NCBI RefSeq assembly: GCF_029223865.1
Contig: NZ_CP119520.1
Location: 1,488,001-1,552,000 of the forward strand
DNA: 64,000 nt
Direction: 5' to 3'
DNA from: Telluria mixta
GTDB taxonomy: Bacteria > Pseudomonadota > Gammaproteobacteria > Burkholderiales > Burkholderiaceae_D
Both the position numbers and the translations under genes were made by a program. Shown here piece by piece: positions 59,696 through 64,000 of this stretch (position 1 is the stretch's first letter; every line of letters begins with the position of its first letter). The notes under the pieces are model-generated. The model ran no database searches. It was not told the origin of the DNA and saw nothing but the letters and a program-made list of their open reading frames with translations.

Positions 59696-61150
59696 ATGCA
59701 AATCGACAACACCGTCACCGTCGAAGACGCCGTCCAGGCCCTGGCCCTCGTCGGCGACCTGTCCATGGGCCAGCCCACCGATGGCTCCATTCGCGCCGCA
59801 CGGCTCGCGGCGCGCCTCGCGCAGGCCGACGGCGCTTCGCCGGATGGCTGCTGCCACGCGCGGCTCGTCGCCCTGCTGCGCTGGTCCGGCTGCACGGCGA
59901 ACGCCTCCGGCTTCGCGACCCTGCTCGGCGACGACGTCGGCGGCCGCGACGCCATGCTCACGCAGACGCTGCCGGCGGACAATCCGCTGACGGTGCAAAG
60001 CGTGACGCCGCTCGCGCGCATCCACTGCGAAGTGTCGGGCGACATCGCCGGCCTGCTGGGCCTGCCGGCGGAAGTCGAGGCCGGGCTGCGCCACGTCTGG
60101 GAACATTACGACGGCAATGGCTTGCCGGAACGGCTGCGCGGGTCGGCCATCCCGACCGTCGTCTTCTACACGAGTCTCGCTGGCGACCTCGAGATCCTCG
60201 CGCGCACGCATGGCTTCGATGAGGCGTTGCAGATGATCGCCCGGATGGCCGACCGCAAATACCCGGCGCCGCTCGCGCGCCTGCTTGCCGATCATGCGCA
60301 GGCGTGGCTGGACGAACTGGACACGCCGGCGCCCGCTGCCGTCGACCCGCTGCTGGCGCGGCACGTGCCGCTGTCCATCGTGGCCGACATGATGGAGTTG
60401 AAGCTGCCGTGGCTGGCGGGCTATTCGCGCCGCGTGGCCGAGCTGGTGGAAGCGGCTGCCATCCGCGCCGACCTGTCCCCGGCCCAGCAGCAATGTCTCG
60501 GACGCGCCGCCCTCATCCACGGCATGGGCCGCGCGGCGGTGTCGAACACGATATGGGAACGGGAAGGCAAGCTCAGCGCCGCCGATTGGGAAAAGATCCG
60601 GCTGGTGCCGTACTGGACCGCGCGGGCCGGGGTCCAGATCCCGACCTTGCGTCTGGAAGCGGCACTGGCGTCGCACGCCTACGAACGGCTGGACGGCAGC
60701 GGCTATTTCCGCAACCTGGACGCCGATGCGCTCGGCCTGCCACACCGTCTGCTGGCGGCCGCGTGCGCGTACGTGGCGTTGTGCATGCCGCGGCCCTGGC
60801 GTCCGGCGTATGTGCCCGATGAGGCTGCACGTGTGCTGGCGGAACAGGCACAAAGCTTCGATACGAACGCCGTGCGCTACGTCATCGATGCGGCCGGCGT
60901 CCCGGCGGCCGGCGTCCCGGCGGCCGGCGGCCCTGCCCCCGCAGCGCCCGCCCGCAAGAACCTGCTATCGGACCGCGAAACCGAAGTCCTGCGCCGCATC
61001 AGCCTGGGCGAAAGCAACAAGGAAGCGGCACGGGTCATGCAGATCAGTCCGTCGACGGTACGCACGCACGTGGAAAGCATTTTCCGCAAGCTGGAGTGCT
61101 CGACGCGGGCCGCGGCCACGCTCAAGGCGCTGACGCTGGGTTTGATCTGA
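59696..61150 (+). CDS. Degenerate HD-GYP domain protein with LuxR-type HTH (paralogue)
   Basis: A 484-residue paralogue of the protein at 56678, alignable over the full length (ITVEDAVQVLA/VTVEDAVQALA start; RNVTW-like middle shared). The HD-GYP-like site is even more degraded: HGMGRAAVSN and YERLDGSGYFRNLD. A proline/alanine linker with a repeated VPAAG unit (about 402-418) precedes a LuxR HTH (LSDRETEVLRRISLGESNKEAARVM). It appears to come from a local duplication flanking pth and the hydrolase gene. Confidence 0.85.
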   Translation: MQIDNTVTVEDAVQALALVGDLSMGQPTDGSIRAARLAARLAQADGASPDGCCHARLVALLRWSGCTANASGFATLLGDDVGGRDAMLTQTLPADNPLTVQSVTPLARIHCEVSGDIAGLLGLPAEVEAGLRHVWEHYDGNGLPERLRGSAIPTVVFYTSLAGDLEILARTHGFDEALQMIARMADRKYPAPLARLLADHAQAWLDELDTPAPAAVDPLLARHVPLSIVADMMELKLPWLAGYSRRVAELVEAAAIRADLSPAQQQCLGRAALIHGMGRAAVSNTIWEREGKLSAADWEKIRLVPYWTARAGVQIPTLRLEAALASHAYERLDGSGYFRNLDADALGLPHRLLAAACAYVALCMPRPWRPAYVPDEAARVLAEQAQSFDTNAVRYVIDAAGVPAAGVPAAGGPAPAAPARKNLLSDRETEVLRRISLGESNKEAARVMQISPSTVRTHVESIFRKLECSTRAAATLKALTLGLI

Positions 61151-61157
61151 AAAACAA

Positions 61158-61190
61158 AAAACCCGCCGGACTCGCGTCGCGACGGGTTTT
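61158..61190. terminator. Bidirectional terminator
   Basis: AAAACCCG pairs with CGGGTTTT around a GC-rich loop, with A-tract before and T-tract after. It lies between the convergent HD-GYP/LuxR paralogue and rplY. Confidence 0.8.
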
Positions 61191-61207
61191 GTGATGCGGA
61201 GTAAAAA

Positions 61208-61795
61208 TTACTCTGCAGCGGCTTCGGCCGTTGCGGCACCGCGCGGGATCGACGAGGTGGCGACGGTCTGGTCCTTGCCGTGGGCAACCACGGTCACGCC
61301 TTCCGGCAGGGTCAGCTGCGACACGTGGACCGACTGGCCGGCTTCCAGCGTCGACAGGTCGACGGTGATGAATTCCGGCAGTTGGCCCGGCAGGCAGGAC
61401 ACGTCCAGTTCGTTCAGCACGTGCGACACGATGGCGCCGCTCAGCTTGACTGCCGGCGAGATCTCGGCGTTGACGAAGTGCAGGGCGACCTTGGCGTGGA
61501 TCGGCTGCGATGCGTCGACGCGCTGGAAGTCAGCGTGCAGGACCAGTTGCTTGTATGCGTGCATCTGGAAGTCGCGCAGCAGGACTTTCTGCGCCTTGCC
61601 GTCCAGTTCCAGATCCAGGATCGAACCGTGGAAAGCTTCTTTCTTGAGCGCGTGGTACAACGCGTTGCCATCCAGGGCGATCAGTTCCGGGGCAGCGGCG
61701 CCACCGTAGATGATGCCCGGGGTCTGGCCGGCGTTGCGCAGGCGGCGGCTCGCTCCGGTCCCCTGCTGAGTACGTGCAAATGCGACTACTTTCAT
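61208..61795 (-). CDS. rplY: 50S ribosomal protein L25/general stress protein Ctc
   Basis: A 195-residue long-form L25 (TL5/CTC type) that binds 5S rRNA. The N-terminal L25 domain ([20 protein letters not shown]) is followed by the TL5 C-terminal domain (about 100-185), ending in an alanine-rich tail. The ATG at 61795 gives the family start. It lies between prs and pth, as in many betaproteobacteria. Confidence 0.95.
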   Translation of the reverse strand: MKVVAFARTQQGTGASRRLRNAGQTPGIIYGGAAAPELIALDGNALYHALKKEAFHGSILDLELDGKAQKVLLRDFQMHAYKQLVLHADFQRVDASQPIHAKVALHFVNAEISPAVKLSGAIVSHVLNELDVSCLPGQLPEFITVDLSTLEAGQSVHVSQLTLPEGVTVVAHGKDQTVATSSIPRGAATAEAAAE

Positions 61796-61936
61796 GGTGT
61801 TACTCCAAAGTGTGGGTCCGAATGCCGGGGTGTGCCGGCCCGGTGACCCGGATTGTGACGCCCCCGCGACCAGGGGCATCGGTAAAGAGCGCACTTGCGC
61901 ACGCTCAAGAAATTCCGTAAACCTTTGATACGTCAA

Positions 61937-61967
61937 CGGCGCGCCGGCTTTTCAGCCAGGCGCGCCG
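61937..61967 (-). terminator. Very stable hairpin after prs
   Basis: CGGCGCGCC and GGCGCGCCG form a 9-bp all-GC stem, with GGCT/AGCC inside. It lies directly after the prs stop on the minus strand, followed only by TT, so termination strength is uncertain. Confidence 0.5.
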
Positions 61968-61987
61968 CGCTTGCAACCTTGGTTCGA

Positions 61988-62938
61988 TCAGTCGACGAAC
62001 AGCGAGATGACCGAGTCGCCCTTGACGATACGCTTGAACGTTTCGGCCAGCAGCGGTGCGCAGGTCAGCTGGCGGATCTTGCCGCAAGCCTGGCCAGCCG
62101 GGCTCAGCGGGATCGTGTCGGTGACGACCAGTTCGTCCAGCGGCGAGTTCGAGATGCGCTCGATGGCCGGGCCGGACAGCACCGGGTGCGTGCAGTACGC
62201 GACGACTTTCTTCGCGCCACGCTCTTTCAGGACTTCGGCAGCCTTGGTCAGCGTGCCTGCGGTGTCGACCATGTCGTCCATGATCACGCAGTTGCGGCCT
62301 TCGACTTCACCGATGATGTTCATGACTTCCGACACGTTCGCCTTCGGGCGACGCTTGTCGATGATCGCCAGGTCGCAGCCGAGGCGCTTGGCCAGCGCAC
62401 GGGCACGCACCACGCCGCCGACGTCCGGCGACACGACGAGCAGGTCGTCGTAGTTGCGCTTCTGCAGGTCACCCAGCAGCAGCGGCGACGCGTAGATGTT
62501 GTCGACCGGGATGTCGAAGAAGCCCTGGATCTGGTCGGCGTGCAGGTCCATGATCAGGACGCGCTCGACGCCGGCTTCCTGCAGCATGTTCGCGACGACC
62601 TTGGCCGAGATCGCGACACGCGCGGAACGCGGACGGCGATCCTGGCGGGCATAGCCGAAATAAGGAATCGCCGCGGTGATGCGGCCTGCCGATGCGCGCT
62701 TGAGAGCGTCGACCATCAGCATGATTTCCATCAGGCTGTCATTGGTGGGAGCGCAGGTCGATTGCAGAACGAAGACGTCCTTGCCACGAACGTTCTCGTT
62801 GATTTCGACCATGACTTCGCCGTCGGAGAACTTCGAGACCACGGCTTTGCCGAGAGGAATGCCGAGGTTTTTTGCGACCCCTTCTGCTAGCGCCGGATTG
62901 GCATTGCCGGTAAAAACCATCAGGTTTTCGTAAGCCAT
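61988..62938 (-). CDS. prs: Ribose-phosphate pyrophosphokinase
   Basis: A 316-residue PRPP synthetase making phosphoribosyl pyrophosphate for nucleotides, His and NAD. The ATP/ribose motifs are intact: [35 protein letters not shown], the PRPP-binding [17 protein letters not shown]. Start [19 protein letters not shown] at 62938. It follows tRNA-Gln and precedes rplY, the usual order. Confidence 0.97.
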   Translation of the reverse strand: MAYENLMVFTGNANPALAEGVAKNLGIPLGKAVVSKFSDGEVMVEINENVRGKDVFVLQSTCAPTNDSLMEIMLMVDALKRASAGRITAAIPYFGYARQDRRPRSARVAISAKVVANMLQEAGVERVLIMDLHADQIQGFFDIPVDNIYASPLLLGDLQKRNYDDLLVVSPDVGGVVRARALAKRLGCDLAIIDKRRPKANVSEVMNIIGEVEGRNCVIMDDMVDTAGTLTKAAEVLKERGAKKVVAYCTHPVLSGPAIERISNSPLDELVVTDTIPLSPAGQACGKIRQLTCAPLLAETFKRIVKGDSVISLFVD

Positions 62939-63014
62939 GGGAGTCCCAGAGATGTAAGAAGCGTTGAAAGAACTTGAAAAGCAGCTAATCGTCGGATGAT
63001 TAACGCTGAACCAC

Positions 63015-63051
63015 AAAAAAAAATGAGCCGCTCATTGGCGGCTCCATTTTT
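63015..63051 (-). terminator. Terminator between tRNA-Gln and prs
   Basis: On the minus strand GGAGCCGCCAATGAGCGGCTC is followed by TTTTTTTTT. It is placed to end or attenuate the ispE-tRNA transcript before prs. Confidence 0.8.
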
Positions 63052-63099
63052 ATCTGCCTGCTGGAGCACTCGTCATCGTCAGCTCAGGCAAAGAAACTT

Positions 63100-63176
63100 T
63101 GGCAGGGGAACAAGGATTCGAACCTTGGTATGCCGGAATCAAAATCCGGTGCCTTAACCAGCTTGGCGATTCCCCT
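63100..63176 (-). tRNA. tRNA-Gln (anticodon UUG)
   Basis: A 77-nt cloverleaf with encoded CCA. Acceptor arm AGGGGAA/TTCCCCT, D-arm around GCCAAGCTGGTTAAGGC, anticodon arm CCGGATTTTGATTCCGG with anticodon TTG, T-arm CCAAGGTTCGAATCCTTG. It sits between ispE and prs, the standard betaproteobacterial location. Confidence 0.97.
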
Positions 63177-63256
63177 ACACTGAAACTTACAGCTTGTCGC
63201 TGCACTCGATTATTATATCGCCGAATGCGTCGACAGGCAAAATTTTATTCTACAAC

Positions 63257-64000
63257 TCATTGATTTGCAAGAGCGATTTTCATCGGATGTCGCTGCAGCG
63301 CTTTCGCTTTCCACGCTCTCCACCGGGTCGGCACATGCTTCAGTACCTGTTCAGCTTCCTGCTCTGTGGAAAATGCGCAAAACACGCACGATCCCGAACC
63401 AGTCATCCTGGCCGCTCCGTAACCACCCAACCATTCGATCGCCTCTGCTACCGGCGGGAACAAGCGGGCTGCCACGTCCTGCAAATCATTTTTCCCGAAG
63501 CCTATCAAATCACTCGACTCGACATGTCGCCTGGAAAAGTCCGATATTGTGATGGCTTTCGTGTTTCTTGTCAAATCGGGGGCCGTAAAAATTGCAACGG
63601 TGGGCACGGACACGCCCGGTTCGATGACGACATACCAGCAATCCGGCCCCGGCACGGCCTCCAATGCCTCGCCCACACCTTCGGCGAAGGCCGTCTCGCC
63701 GAACAGGAAAAACGGGATGTCGGCGCCCAGCGGCACGCCCAGCGTGATCAGCTCGGCATCCGTCAGGCCGGCCTGCCATAAATGATTGGCCGCCATCAGC
63801 GCCGTGGCCGCATCGGACGAGCCACCGCCGAGCCCGCCACCCATCGGCAGGCGTTTTTCGACGGCGACATCGATACCCGGCGGCAGGCGGCCGTGACGGC
63901 GCTGGTATGTCGCCTGCAACGCACGCAGCGCACGGACGATCAGGTCCTGCTCTTCCGGCACACCGGGCACATCCGTCGTGCGCACGATGCGGTCGTCGCT
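63257..64000 (-). CDS. ispE: 4-diphosphocytidyl-2-C-methyl-D-erythritol kinase (IspE), 3' part
   Basis: The C-terminal part of IspE, an enzyme of the MEP isoprenoid pathway; the 5' end lies beyond the window. The GHMP-kinase ATP loop PMGGGLGGGSSDAATALM is complete, as are LGADIPFFLFG and MTGSGSCVFCAF. About 247 residues are visible of the usual ~290. Upstream neighbour of tRNA-Gln and prs. Confidence 0.95.
   Translation of the reverse strand, partial: SDDRIVRTTDVPGVPEEQDLIVRALRALQATYQRRHGRLPPGIDVAVEKRLPMGGGLGGGSSDAATALMAANHLWQAGLTDAELITLGVPLGADIPFFLFGETAFAEGVGEALEAVPGPDCWYVVIEPGVSVPTVAIFTAPDLTRNTKAITISDFSRRHVESSDLIGFGKNDLQDVAARLFPPVAEAIEWLGGYGAARMTGSGSCVFCAFSTEQEAEQVLKHVPTRWRAWKAKALQRHPMKIALANQ

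Overview
The window reads as chromosome of a high-GC betaproteobacterium, most likely Oxalobacteraceae (Massilia/Telluria group). Supporting signs are a ubiB-ubiJ-ubiE cluster, an HprK/RapZ/PtsN set in a proteobacterium, a betaproteobacterial-type DUF3683 FAD/Fe-S oxidoreductase of over 1300 residues, the ispE-tRNA-Gln-prs-rplY-pth gene order, and compact, often ATGA-overlapping gene starts. No family assignment could be run against a database; all calls come from reading motifs.

Layout. 0-5 kb: minus-strand ubiquinone cluster (ubiE, Tim44-like protein, ubiJ, ubiB, TPMT-like methyltransferase). 5-14.6 kb: a cold-shock gene, DUF971, HIT protein, a 1335-aa FAD/Fe-S oxidoreductase, a YqaA-type membrane protein with an unusual low-GC tail, ilvA and queF. 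14.8-25.2 kb: the nitrogen-PTS and LPS-transport region, in which ptsN-hprK-rapZ (plus strand) is separated from, and inverted relative to, kdsD-kdsC-lptC-lptA-lptB-rpoN-hpf (minus strand), with an APH(3')-like gene, an SRPBCC protein and an HIBCH-type hydrolase in between. 25.2-32 kb: a Kef-type antiporter, a LysE exporter with a MocR regulator and a frameshifted PhzF gene, a diguanylate cyclase and an esterase.

32.1-39.4 kb holds the most intriguing operon: a GntR/HutC regulator with a palindromic operator candidate, an AprA-like flavoprotein, an AprB-like 8-Cys ferredoxin, a NitT/TauT-type ABC transporter whose binding protein carries a NosL-like tail, a HEAT-repeat protein and a small DUF971 protein. 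It looks like uptake plus redox processing of a sulfur- or nitrogen-containing organic acid, but the substrate cannot be read from sequence.

39.4-45 kb: a MOSC protein, then a TPP riboswitch controlling thiC-thiS-thiG-thiD-thiE. 45-50.4 kb: a Tat-exported PhoX-like protein, and a secreted CxxCH protein paired with a GMC oxidoreductase. 50.5-64 kb: an Abi_2/HEPN gene, ychF, a patatin, a transglutaminase-like protein lacking its catalytic Cys, a GNAT, a second cold-shock gene, two paralogous degenerate HD-GYP/LuxR regulators with apparently leaderless promoters, pth, a secreted hydrolase, rplY, prs, tRNA-Gln(UUG) and the 3' part of ispE.

Three dRS3/REP-like inverted-repeat pairs lie in intergenic gaps at about 5.9, 36.4 and 44.95 kb. 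I see no CRISPR array, insertion sequence, prophage or rRNA operon.
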